47,160 nucleotides of DNA, taken from NCBI GenBank assembly GCA_015064205.1, contig SVSR01000013.1, positions 1 to 47,160 of the forward strand, read 5' to 3'. Positions 25,314-33,031 of this stretch are shown here, one piece after another. The notes beneath the pieces are model-generated. The model had not been told where the DNA came from and ran no database searches. It was given only the letters and a program-made list of their open reading frames with translations. Within the stretch, counting starts at the first letter, position 1. Every line of letters begins with the position of its first letter. Position numbers and translations under genes: made by a program. Source of the DNA: Oscillospiraceae bacterium (GTDB lineage Bacteria; Bacillota; Clostridia; Oscillospirales; CAG-272).

Positions 25314-26678
25314 TTATATTCCAAATATTTTAGTAGCAAGCGAAAAGAACAACACCGTTGAGCACGTATCAACAATTGTTGTAATAACCGGAGCCGCCAT
25401 TATAGCGGGGTCAAGCTTTAATTTTTTTGCAAGCATTGGGAGTATACATGCGATGCATTTAGACATAATTACCGTTGCTATAATAGCAAGACTAACAGTA
25501 ACGGCAAGCAATATAGCATCTACCATCGGGTCTGAGTTATACATTATAAATATTCTGACACCGTTAACAAGCGCAAGCACCGCACCGCACAATAAGGCTA
25601 TACCAAACTCCTTGAAAATAACCTTGGCAAAGTCCTTGAGACGTATCTCGCCAAGCGACATTCCTCGGATGATCATAGTTGACGTTTGAGAACCGCAGTT
25701 GCCGCCCGTTCCCGTAATCATAGGAATAAATGATACAAGAAGCGGTACGGCTGCAAAGGCGGCGTCGTAGCTTGATATAATTACTCCTGTAACCGTTGCA
25801 GAAAGCATAAGTATTAAAAGCCAAAGTATGCGGTTCTTGGCATGTTTAAAGATAGAGGTTTTAAAATATGACTCGTCACTCGGAGCAACCGCAGCCATTT
25901 TCTCAAAGTCTTCCGTTGCCTCTTCTTCGATAACGTCCATAGCATCGTCAAAGGTTATAATACCGATCATACGATTATCGGCATCAACAACCGGAAGCGC
26001 CGCGAAGTCGTATTTAGAGAACGTGTCTGCAACAACTTCCTTATCTTCATGTGTTTGAACGCTTATAACGTTCGTATCCATTATATCGTTAACTATAGCG
26101 TCATCGTCAGCTGTTAGCAACTCAAGTAACGACAAGACGCCAATAAGTTTACGATTCTCTGTAATGTAAAGTGTATAGACGGTTTCTTTATTTACACCGA
26201 GCTTTCTAATGATATCAATAGCCTGACGTACCGTGTAATCGCGTCTGAGAGCGATGTATTCGGTATTCATAAGCGACCCGGCGCTATCCTTAGGATAGCG
26301 AAGGATAGCGTTTATCTGTTTTCTTGTTTCTGCGTCTGCAGATTTAATGATACGCGCAACAAGGTTTGCAGGCATATCCTCAATTATATCAACAGTATCG
26401 TCAATGTAAAGGTCATTTATAACGTTCTGAAGCTCCTTGTCAGTAAACGATGATACAAGTAGCATTTGCATATCGCTGTCCATGTACGAGAATACATCTG
26501 CAGCGGCATCCTTAGGTAACAGCCTGAAAAGCAATATAAATTTATCCCTTTCAAGCATTTCTTCATCAAAAAGCGTTTGAAAAAGCTCTGCTATATCTAT
26601 CTCGTTTATATCTTTAAACGAGTTCCTTATAGCTTTAAAATTGCGCTCTTCAAGATAAGTTAATACGGTGTTTTGCAT
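25314..26678 (-). CDS. mgtE: Magnesium transporter MgtE
   Basis: 454 residues, normal for the family. Cytoplasmic helical N domain (about 1-130), two CBS domains (about 135-255; DTNVISVQTHEDKEVVADTF lies in the second), a connecting helix, and five transmembrane helices with the pore segment TGGNCGSQTSTMIIRG and the C-terminal PVITTIVDTCSTVLFF. It is a Mg2+-gated Mg2+ channel. Ribosome binding site AGAAGGAGG. The gene is preceded by a 260-base structured leader ending in a terminator, so expression is probably controlled by premature termination. Confidence 0.95.
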   Translation of the reverse strand: MQNTVLTYLEERNFKAIRNSFKDINEIDIAELFQTLFDEEMLERDKFILLFRLLPKDAAADVFSYMDSDMQMLLVSSFTDKELQNVINDLYIDDTVDIIEDMPANLVARIIKSADAETRKQINAILRYPKDSAGSLMNTEYIALRRDYTVRQAIDIIRKLGVNKETVYTLYITENRKLIGVLSLLELLTADDDAIVNDIMDTNVISVQTHEDKEVVADTFSKYDFAALPVVDADNRMIGIITFDDAMDVIEEEATEDFEKMAAVAPSDESYFKTSIFKHAKNRILWLLILMLSATVTGVIISSYDAAFAAVPLLVSFIPMITGTGGNCGSQTSTMIIRGMSLGEIRLKDFAKVIFKEFGIALLCGAVLALVNGVRIFIMYNSDPMVDAILLAVTVSLAIIATVIMSKCIACILPMLAKKLKLDPAIMAAPVITTIVDTCSTVLFFSLATKIFGI

Positions 26679-26738
26679 AGAAATTCCTCCTTCTAAAAGG
26701 ATTTACCAAAAAGTATGAATTTCAAACACACAAATAAA

Positions 26739-26770
26739 AATCTCCGTTAAAGCAAGGCTAAACGGAGATA
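26739..26770 (-). terminator. Intrinsic terminator inside the mgtE leader
   Basis: On the minus strand ATCTCCGTT (26769-26761) pairs with AACGGAGAT (26748-26740) around a 12-base loop, then TTTTTATTTG. It lies 60 bases before the mgtE start and after a structured region, the usual place of a riboswitch or attenuator terminator. Confidence 0.88.
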
Positions 26771-26940
26771 AAAACAACATTTTGCCGTCTTGCTTGTGTG
26801 AATCGGCACAAAAGCAAGCTCTGCAGTATTATTTTAAAGACTGCAGAAATATACTCTTATGCGCATTATATGAAATTCTACTTCGCCCGGTACAGTCCAT
26901 TTTTGCAGTCTCCTTATTTTTAAATTTATGCTTAAAGCAC
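26771..26940 (-). ncRNA. Structured 5' leader of mgtE, riboswitch candidate of unassigned class
   Basis: About 170 bases from the predicted transcription start to the terminator. Stem A pairs AGACTGCA (plus 26904-26911) with TGCAGTCT (26838-26845) across a 58-base internal domain. Alternative stem B pairs TCTGCAGT (26840-26847) with ACTGCAGA (26820-26827); A and B share bases and exclude each other. Stem C is a long hairpin, CTTGCTTTTGTG with CACACAAGCAAG (26789-26818, 11 of 12 paired). Its loop bases TGCCG can pair with CGGCA just after the hairpin (26783-26787), a pseudoknot. The conserved core of the M-box (ykoK) Mg2+ riboswitch (GUUAGGUGAGGCUCCU) is not present. Confidence 0.6.
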
Positions 26941-26946
26941 TTTTAT

Positions 26947-26975
26947 ATTATACTCTCTTTATTCTTATTTGTCAA
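26947..26975 (-). promoter_or_regulatory. Consensus sigma-A promoter of mgtE
   Basis: On the minus strand TTGACA (26975-26970), 17 bases, TATAAT (26952-26947). It directly abuts the terminator of the upstream peptidase gene and sets the start of the long leader near 26940. Confidence 0.9.
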
Positions 26976-26977
26976 CA

Positions 26978-27012
26978 CAAAAATGACGGCAGTAATACTG
27001 CCGTCATTTTTT
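26978..27012 (-). terminator. Intrinsic terminator after the SpoIIQ-like gene
   Basis: AAAATGACGGCAG and CTGCCGTCATTTT pair around TAATA, with T-tracts on both sides. It ends 2 bases from the mgtE -35. Confidence 0.9.
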
Positions 27013-27790
27013 AATCGATAATATTTTCGCTCATAACACTGATACTTTTTTCTTCAAGCATAGAAAGCGGATCAACGTAAGCGCCGGAAAGTGTCATTTC
27101 AAAGTGGAGATGAGGCTCGCTTGCAATCTCAACGATCGCGCTGTTACCAACTGCTCCGATAAGCTGACCCTTTTCCACCTGCGCACCTACAATGATATCT
27201 TCAGGCAGAGTTTCGTTTAAATTCATATAGCTTGAGCAAACACCGTCAGCGTGCTCAATTGTAACGCCGGTTCCCATCATAGGATCGTTTACAATGTGCT
27301 TTACAACACCGGCGGCACATGCTGAAACACCGCTTCCCTCTTCGCAGGAAATGTCAATACCCGTATGAGCACGGTAATCATTCATTGTTATTGAGAATAC
27401 AGGCGTGTCTATTGAATATTCCTTGGTTACGGTACCTACAACAGGAAGATCAAAGCTTTCTTTCTCTTCGCTTACCGTTGGCTTAACTGCTTCATTTTTC
27501 TTTTCTTCCTGTTTTGCGGTTTCTGAAGATTTAGTTTCTTTTTTTGATTCGCTCTGAGAAGACTCATTATTGGCTATACTATTCTTTTCTGTGTTTTTCT
27601 CGCTGTTATTACCATCTAATATCGTCTGTTTAATTTTGGATGTAATTTGGCTGTCGGAAGATGATTCAACAGGTACTTCTTCTCTTTTTGATGCCATTGT
27701 AAACATTGTGATAACAACGATAGCAACAACAGAAAGAGCAATAACAAATGCAAGCATATTATTAGCGCGCTTATTTTTTGACTGTTCCAT
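27011..27790 (-). CDS. SpoIIQ-like M23 metallopeptidase
   Basis: 259 residues from the ATG at 27790 (AAAGG upstream; the in-frame start at 27841 has none). One N-terminal helix (about 12-33), a long low-complexity S/E/K/N linker (about 38-110), then a LytM/M23 domain. The zinc motif is complete: H-T-G-I-D and H-L-H-F-E. This layout and length fit SpoIIQ, the forespore partner of SpoIIIAH in the engulfment channel; C. difficile SpoIIQ likewise keeps the catalytic motif, while B. subtilis SpoIIQ has lost it. Another cell-wall endopeptidase role is possible. Confidence 0.8.
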   Translation of the reverse strand: MEQSKNKRANNMLAFVIALSVVAIVVITMFTMASKREEVPVESSSDSQITSKIKQTILDGNNSEKNTEKNSIANNESSQSESKKETKSSETAKQEEKKNEAVKPTVSEEKESFDLPVVGTVTKEYSIDTPVFSITMNDYRAHTGIDISCEEGSGVSACAAGVVKHIVNDPMMGTGVTIEHADGVCSSYMNLNETLPEDIIVGAQVEKGQLIGAVGNSAIVEIASEPHLHFEMTLSGAYVDPLSMLEEKSISVMSENIID

Positions 27791-27911
27791 TTTTACCTTT
27801 CCTTTCAAGTACTTGATTTTACAAGCAATCATGTGACACATTAACGTCGGGGGTCACTCCCGTTTTACGATACTATTCTTTACTAATTTATAATAATTTA
27901 TTCAGAAAAGA

Positions 27912-27944
27912 TAAAAAAGTCAGCTGCATAAAATACCGCTGACA
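27912..27944 (-). terminator. Intrinsic terminator
   Basis: On the minus strand GTCAGC and GCTGAC pair around a 13-base loop followed by TTTTTTA. It serves the gene at 27957. Confidence 0.7.
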
Positions 27945-27956
27945 TATAGTCCATAT

Positions 27957-28667
27957 TCAAATTACAACCGCGCCGCCATAATCGTAAAGGGGACAATCTT
28001 CTGTACACACTATGTTCACTTTATACTTTTCAATAAAACTTCGGATCTTCACGCAATTCGGGTGATATTTTATGTCGCCGAAGAAGTACACTGTATTATT
28101 GTCAGCATTATAAAATGATGCTCCGCCGATAAAGCCGTAGTTATATCCGTCAAGTATTATGTGTCCGCTTGAAACGAGAAGCGCATCTATGCCGCACATT
28201 TTAGAAGCAGCTACTATTGTTCTGTCTGCACTTATTATAGCCTTATCACCTAGAACCAGCGTTGAGCATTTTGCATACCCTTGTTTTACATTTACTATTT
28301 CGACTCTATGCTTTTGACATGCATGTATAACGCTCATATCAAGAGAATCTTTACGAGCAATCAGCTTTTTTTCAACAAGGCATGCATTAAGTAAAACGTC
28401 TGACGGATATTTATCTTTCAGATCAGCTTCTGTAAACAATACTTCCTTGCCCTCACACGCTTGCCTGAGTTCGGCAGACTTAGCGTATAGCTCATTTACG
28501 GTAATTACCGTATCCCCAATAACAAGCACCTGCATATCAGGGTGAGAGGCGACCGGTAACGGGAGTTTAGCGTTTGCTTCGACTCTGATTATATTGTCAA
28601 ACCCATAAGCGAGCTTATCAAGCATTTTATCAGGCATAAGGTAATTTATAAGCAAAGACTTTCCCAT
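27957..28667 (-). CDS. Probable DUF6873 (GME-fold) protein
   Basis: 236 residues from the ATG at 28667; an in-frame TTG at 28679 is part of the TTGGAG ribosome binding site. It is a soluble alpha/beta protein. KQGYAKCSTLVLGDKAIISADRTI in part (KQGYAKCS, ISADRT) and the end FFGDIKYHPN...VNIVCTEDCPLYDYGGAVVI recall the DUF6873 family, described as having a GME (guanidino-modifying enzyme, arginine deiminase-like) fold. I make the link from memory of the pattern, not a search. No substrate is known. Two bases before its TTG lies the terminator of rpmB, so it is not an rpmB operon partner by default. Confidence 0.6.
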   Translation of the reverse strand: MGKSLLINYLMPDKMLDKLAYGFDNIIRVEANAKLPLPVASHPDMQVLVIGDTVITVNELYAKSAELRQACEGKEVLFTEADLKDKYPSDVLLNACLVEKKLIARKDSLDMSVIHACQKHRVEIVNVKQGYAKCSTLVLGDKAIISADRTIVAASKMCGIDALLVSSGHIILDGYNYGFIGGASFYNADNNTVYFFGDIKYHPNCVKIRSFIEKYKVNIVCTEDCPLYDYGGAVVI

Positions 28668-28683
28668 ACAATTCTCCAATTAT

Positions 28684-28712
28684 GAAAAAAGACTGTCCGC
28701 AGACAGTCTTAT
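28684..28712 (-). terminator. Intrinsic terminator after rpmB
   Basis: AAGACTGTC and GACAGTCTT pair around CGCA with a minus-strand TTTTTT tail, 15 bases after the rpmB stop. Confidence 0.88.
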
Positions 28713-28726
28713 TCTCAATCAATAAA

Positions 28727-28915
28727 TTAAACGGATCTTGTTACCTTGCCGGAACGAAGGCAACGAGAGCATACGTGAACGGTCTTGTTTGTACCGTCAA
28801 CAACTGCCTTTACCTTTCTGATGTTAGGCTTCCAAGTTCTGTTGGTCTTACGGTTTGAGTGAGAAACATTGAGACCGAAAACTACGCCCTTACCGCAGAT
28901 ATCGCACTTTGCCAT
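28727..28915 (-). CDS. rpmB: 50S ribosomal protein L28
   Basis: 62 residues from the ATG at 28915 with a GGAGGTG ribosome binding site; the in-frame GTG at 28924 overlaps it. Typical L28: MAKCDICGKG at the N-terminus, VSHSNRKTNRTWKPN in the centre, HVCSRCLRSGKV near the end. It is the cysteine-containing zinc-binding variant (C-x-x-C pairs at both ends). Own promoter and terminator. Confidence 0.96.
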   Translation of the reverse strand: MAKCDICGKGVVFGLNVSHSNRKTNRTWKPNIRKVKAVVDGTNKTVHVCSRCLRSGKVTRSV

Positions 28916-28973
28916 TACAGACACCTCCTGTTTTATAACTTCACTGAAGTACTATTCAAAATCAACATGTAGT

Positions 28974-29002
28974 ATTATATCATATATTTTAGATAATTGC
29001 AA
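28974..29002 (-). promoter_or_regulatory. Sigma-A promoter of rpmB
   Basis: On the minus strand TTGCAA (29002-28997), 17 bases, TATAAT (28979-28974) with an extended TGA. The leader holds a short dyad ACTTCAGTGAAGT (near 28941-28951). Confidence 0.75.
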
Positions 29003-29065
29003 TAGTAATTTCAAATTTTTTTAAAATTTTTGCTTTATTCATGCTTGTTTTTACCGCTTGTGCGC

Positions 29066-31285
29066 TCAGTCGCATCCATTTGTAAGCATGTCCGCAAGTC
29101 CTGTATAGCGAAGTAGCTGCCTGTTATTATCAACCATTTCTTTAACGGTGTTTTCGCTGCCTATCATAACAACCATTTTCTGAGCACGTGTTATAGCAGT
29201 ATACAAAAGATTTCTTGTTAAAAGCATGGGAGCAGACCTTGTAAGCGGGAGTATAACAATAGGGTATTCGCTTCCCTGACTTTTGTGTACTGTTACAGCA
29301 TATGAATGTTCAAGCTCGTCAAGCATCGAAAAATCATACTCAGCAACTCTTGATTCAAAAGATATTACCATTGTTTCATTTATAGTGTTTATGTTCTCTA
29401 TAACACCTATATCACCGTTAAAAATGCCGATACCCTCTGTATCGTCCTTTTCCCATTTAACCGAATAGTTATTCTTTATCTGCATCACGCGGTCGCCCTC
29501 TCTGAAAACAACTCCGTGTGAAGTTTTTTCAACCTTATCGGGCTTTGGCGGATTAAGCCGTTCCTGAAGCAGCTTATTAAGATTAACAGTTCCGGAAACG
29601 CCGTTTCTTGTCGGAACTATCACCTGTATGCCTCCTGCGGCCTTTTCTCCGTAAGTCTTGGGCAGTCTTTCGGCATATAGCTCAACAACCGTTTGAGCAA
29701 TATCAGCGTCACTTGTGCGCCTCATAAAGAAAAAGTCGTTTTTCTTGTCTTCAAGGCACGGATACTCCCCGCTATTTATTCTGTGTGCATTTGTAACAAT
29801 AAGGCTTTCTCTTGCCTGCCTGAATATTTCACTCAGGCATACTGTGCAAAAGGCTTTGCTTTCAATCAGATCAGCAAGAACGTTTCCTGCGCCAACGGAC
29901 GGAAGCTGACTTGAGTCTCCGATAAAAATAACTCTTGAGCCCGGTTTTACAGCTTTAAGGAGTGATTCCAATAGCGAGATGCCGAGCATTGACGCTTCAT
30001 CTATAATTATAACGTCAGCGTCAAGCGGATCATTTTCATCCCGTCTAAAATATACTCCCTCATCTCTCTTTTCCATTTCAAGAAGCCTGTGAATTGTCTT
30101 TGCTTCTTTTGAAGTGGAATCCGACAAACGCTTTGCAGCCCTTCCGGTTGGTGCGCAAAGAGCAACATCCAGCCCTATATTTTCAAAAATACGTATCAAA
30201 GCTCGTACTACCGTGGTCTTACCCGTACCGGGACCGCCCGTTAGTATCATAACGCCGTGTTCTATCGCGTCATTTATTGCCTGTTTCTGCATAGATGCGT
30301 ATGTTATAGAGTTTTCAATTTCTATCCTCTCTACAAACATACGCGCATCATAACAAGCGAAACCGGCGCAAAGCTTATTCAAAAGTAAAAGCTTTTCTGA
30401 CGAGTATTTTTCGGCATTATAATAATTTAAGCTATAAATCCTATATATTTCGCCGTCGTAAGACTTTATTATACGCTTTTCTGAGGCAAGGTTAGCAAGC
30501 GTATCGCATATCGCTTCCCTTTTTACATTGAGAAATGCTGCGGCGGCGTCTATAAGCTTGTTTTCGGGGATATAGGTATGACCGTTTTTTTCAGAGTATT
30601 GTTTAAGCAGATATAGAATTCCGCTTTTAATTCTGAAAACACTGTCATGCGAAACGCCGAGAGCTTTAGCGAGCATATCGCATTTGTCAAAGCTTACCCC
30701 ACCTATTTCTTCGCAAATGATATAAGGATTTTCGCGTATTATATCAACAGCACTGCTTTTGAAATGATTGAATATCTTTATAGAAAGTGTGGCTGAAAGT
30801 TCCCCTTTTCCAAGAAGCATAATATTGCGCACGCCAAACTGTTCTTTAAAGTTTTCAGATATTTCAAGAGCTTTCTTTGCAGATATTCCATGAATATCTG
30901 CAAGCCACTCGGGATGGTTTTCGATAACGTTAAAGCTGTCCATGCCATATTTAGCAACGATACGTTCTGCTGTTTTTGGTCCGATGCCCTTGACTGCTCT
31001 GCTCGCAAGATATCTTAATATATTATTTTCATCACTCGGAAGCGCTCTGTCGAAATATTCAACCTGGAACTGCTTGCCAAAGCTCTGGTGATTAACCCAC
31101 TTTCCCGCAAGCATGACCGTGTCGCCCTCATTAACGTAAGGCATTATTCCAACTGCAGTTACACAGTTACCTTTAACGTCAAACAGATCAAGGACCGTGT
31201 ATGCGTTCTCGCTGTTTTTAAAAACTATTTGCTCAACCGTTCCGACAAGCTCGTCAAGGTCTTTTTCCTTATCTTCAAAAATCAT
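29066..31285 (-). CDS. recD2: RecD2-type ATP-dependent DNA helicase
   Basis: 739 residues, SF1B 5'-3' helicase not tied to RecBC. The N-terminal OB-like and helix-hairpin-helix region (GIGPKTAERIVAKYG near residue 98) is typical of RecD2. Helicase motifs: Walker A GGPGTGKTTVV, Ia CAPTGRAAKRL, Walker B IIDEASML, III GDSSQLPSVGAGNVL, then DRVMQIKNNY, VTVHKSQGSEY and AITRAQK. It serves genome maintenance. It follows the 84-residue gene by 27 bases in the metK transcription unit. Ends about 65 bases before the rpmB promoter; no clear terminator. Confidence 0.94.
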   Translation of the reverse strand: MIFEDKEKDLDELVGTVEQIVFKNSENAYTVLDLFDVKGNCVTAVGIMPYVNEGDTVMLAGKWVNHQSFGKQFQVEYFDRALPSDENNILRYLASRAVKGIGPKTAERIVAKYGMDSFNVIENHPEWLADIHGISAKKALEISENFKEQFGVRNIMLLGKGELSATLSIKIFNHFKSSAVDIIRENPYIICEEIGGVSFDKCDMLAKALGVSHDSVFRIKSGILYLLKQYSEKNGHTYIPENKLIDAAAAFLNVKREAICDTLANLASEKRIIKSYDGEIYRIYSLNYYNAEKYSSEKLLLLNKLCAGFACYDARMFVERIEIENSITYASMQKQAINDAIEHGVMILTGGPGTGKTTVVRALIRIFENIGLDVALCAPTGRAAKRLSDSTSKEAKTIHRLLEMEKRDEGVYFRRDENDPLDADVIIIDEASMLGISLLESLLKAVKPGSRVIFIGDSSQLPSVGAGNVLADLIESKAFCTVCLSEIFRQARESLIVTNAHRINSGEYPCLEDKKNDFFFMRRTSDADIAQTVVELYAERLPKTYGEKAAGGIQVIVPTRNGVSGTVNLNKLLQERLNPPKPDKVEKTSHGVVFREGDRVMQIKNNYSVKWEKDDTEGIGIFNGDIGVIENINTINETMVISFESRVAEYDFSMLDELEHSYAVTVHKSQGSEYPIVILPLTRSAPMLLTRNLLYTAITRAQKMVVMIGSENTVKEMVDNNRQLLRYTGLADMLTNGCD

Positions 31286-31311
31286 TAAGCTTTTACCGCC
31301 TTTTTACAGAT

Positions 31312-31566
31312 TTACGTTTTATCATCATTACAGATAATTATGTATTCATTACCTGAAAAAACATCTTTTGCCAGTTCTCTTGCATACATTTTTTTCAGTT
31401 CTTTAGTTTCGGCATCATCAGACTTTTCAATTTCAACCGCTATTTTAACGCTTGAGCGTATTTTTTTATCATACGCAAGATAAAGTGCAATCTGCTTTGA
31501 CAGATGATAAAGTCCATAGACTGTAAAAACAGCCACTATTATTTCAATAACGGTACTAAATAACAT
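31312..31566 (-). CDS. Small membrane protein, unknown function
   Basis: 84 residues. One hydrophobic helix at the N-terminus (about 2-24) and a charged, helical rest with KSDDAETKELKKMYARELAKDV. GGAGG ribosome binding site, but the start codon sits inside one arm of an inverted repeat whose other arm lies just after the metK stop. Position between metK and recD2 suggests co-transcription. Family not recognised. Confidence 0.65.
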   Translation of the reverse strand: MLFSTVIEIIVAVFTVYGLYHLSKQIALYLAYDKKIRSSVKIAVEIEKSDDAETKELKKMYARELAKDVFSGNEYIIICNDDKT

Positions 31567-31634
31567 AGAACCTCCATCAGCCGATACGGCAAAATTTCTT
31601 TTACCTTCAGTCTATGCCATAAGTACCGTTATTG
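31545..31634 (-). repeat. Inverted repeat linking the metK 3' end to the next start codon
   Basis: CAATAACGGTACT (31545-31557) and AGTACCGTTATTG (31622-31634) are perfect complements over 13 bp. Inside, CATAGA (31564-31569) and TCTATG (31611-31616) add 6 bp after an asymmetric internal loop. In the mRNA the inner pair covers the ATG at 31566, and the loop contains the GGAGG and a small GCCG/CGGC hairpin. No T-tract follows. Confidence 0.7.
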
Positions 31635-31637
31635 TCT

Positions 31638-32813
31638 TTATATAAGCTTTTTAAGCTCGTCTACCAGGTCGCATCTTTCCCAAAGGATATCTGCTTCCTC
31701 GCGTCCTACGTGACCGTATGCTGCAAGCTTTTTGTAAATAGGACGTCTTAATTTGAAACGCTCAATTATTGCCGCAGGTCTGAGGTCGACAAGCTTTGTT
31801 ACAGCCTCGGAAATCTTTGCTTCATCTATTTTGCTTGTGCCGAATGTATCAACAAGAACAGATACAGGCTTTGCAACGCCGATTGCATATGCTATCTGAA
31901 CTTCGCACTTATCAGCAAGTCCTGCAGCAACTATATTCTTTGCTATATAGCGCGCCGCATATGATGCGCTTCTGTCAACCTTTGTCGGGTCCTTACCTGA
32001 AAATGCACCGCCGCCGTGACGTGAATATCCGCCATATGTATCAACGATTATCTTTCTTCCTGTAAGACCGCTGTCTCCGTTAGGGCCGCCAATAACAAAA
32101 CGTCCCGTAGGATTTACGAAAATCTTCGTTTCAGAATCCATGAGATTTTCGGGTATAACCGGCTTGATCACGTTTTCAATAATATCTGCTCTGATAGTAT
32201 CAAGTGTCACGTTATCATCGTGCTGAGAGGAAACGACAACCGTGTCTACACGTACAGGTTTGTCGTTATCATATTCAACCGTAACCTGTGTTTTACCGTC
32301 CGGTCGAAGATAATTAAGCTTGCCCGACTTACGTACATCTGTAAGCTTTCTTGCAAGCTTATGTGCAAGCGAAATAGGCAGAGGCATTAACTCAGGAGTT
32401 TCGTTGCAGGCATAACCGAACATAAGTCCCTGGTCGCCCGCACCAATATCATACTCGTCTGAGCTCTCTCCGTTTTTAGCTTCAAGCGACTTATCAACAC
32501 CAAGTGCTATATCCGCCGACTGTGTATGTACAGAGCTAATTACTGCACAGGTGTCACAGTCAAAGCCGTATTTTGCTCTATCATAACCGATCTCGCGTAC
32601 TGTTTCGCGTACTATCTTCTGATAATCAACAACTGCATTTGTCGTGATCTCACCCAGTATCATAACAAGACCCGTTGTTGTGCACGTTTCACAAGCGACA
32701 CGTGAATTCGGGTCCTGCTCGAGTATGGCATCAAGCACCGCATCCGATATTCTGTCACATATTTTATCAGGATGTCCTTCGGTTACAGATTCAGAAGTAA
32801 AAAATTTTCTCAT
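31638..32813 (-). CDS. metK: S-adenosylmethionine synthetase
   Basis: 391 residues, normal length. Makes SAM from methionine and ATP in the cytoplasm as a tetramer. Signature sequences are intact: [16 protein letters not shown] (with the catalytic His), [21 protein letters not shown] (methionine site), and [16 protein letters not shown] (P-loop-like phosphate-binding). Controlled by the SAM-I riboswitch and terminator directly upstream, so expression falls when SAM is abundant; the downstream small gene and recD2 have no visible promoter of their own and would follow. Confidence 0.97.
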   Translation of the reverse strand: MRKFFTSESVTEGHPDKICDRISDAVLDAILEQDPNSRVACETCTTTGLVMILGEITTNAVVDYQKIVRETVREIGYDRAKYGFDCDTCAVISSVHTQSADIALGVDKSLEAKNGESSDEYDIGAGDQGLMFGYACNETPELMPLPISLAHKLARKLTDVRKSGKLNYLRPDGKTQVTVEYDNDKPVRVDTVVVSSQHDDNVTLDTIRADIIENVIKPVIPENLMDSETKIFVNPTGRFVIGGPNGDSGLTGRKIIVDTYGGYSRHGGGAFSGKDPTKVDRSASYAARYIAKNIVAAGLADKCEVQIAYAIGVAKPVSVLVDTFGTSKIDEAKISEAVTKLVDLRPAAIIERFKLRRPIYKKLAAYGHVGREEADILWERCDLVDELKKLI

Positions 32814-32833
32814 TTATATTTCCTTTCTTTATA

Positions 32834-32868
32834 GGGAAAAAGACAGCGCCCTTGTTCCCAAGGGCGCG
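32834..32868 (-). terminator. Riboswitch-controlled terminator of metK
   Basis: GCGCCCTT and AAGGGCGC pair around a six-base loop, followed on the minus strand by TGTCTTTTT. It is the expression platform of the SAM-I riboswitch. Confidence 0.92.
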
Positions 32869-32882
32869 AGTTTTTATATTAC

Positions 32883-32972
32883 TCTCATCTCTCGGGATTT
32901 AGCACCTTGCAACTTTTACGTTGCAGGTTGCCGGGCTTCACAGGGCCAGTCCCTCCGCCACTCTTGATAAGA
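32883..32972 (-). ncRNA. SAM-I (S-box) riboswitch
   Basis: The minus strand shows the S-box core in order: CTTATCAAGAG (P1), GGCGGAGGGA, TGGCCC, TGAAGCCCGGCAACC, the P3 hairpin TTGCA/TGCAA-type, AAGGTGCTAAATCC, and GAGAGATGAGAG closing P1. With SAM bound the P1 helix is kept and the terminator at 32834 forms. Confidence 0.97.
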
Positions 32973-32995
32973 TTATTTAACTATTTAACATTATA

Positions 32996-33024
32996 AGTAT
33001 AACACATATAAGTGAATATGTCAA
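32996..33024 (-). promoter_or_regulatory. Sigma-A promoter of the metK unit
   Basis: On the minus strand TTGACA (33024-33019), 17 bases, TATACT (33001-32996), about 25 bases before the riboswitch. Confidence 0.8.
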
Positions 33025-33031
33025 TACAATA

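Noticed and set aside
26771-26940. M-box (ykoK) Mg2+ riboswitch upstream of mgtE
   Set aside because: The expected core GUUAGGUGAGGCUCCU and the GUGCUAAAGCUC end are not present on the minus strand, although the gene makes that class the first guess.
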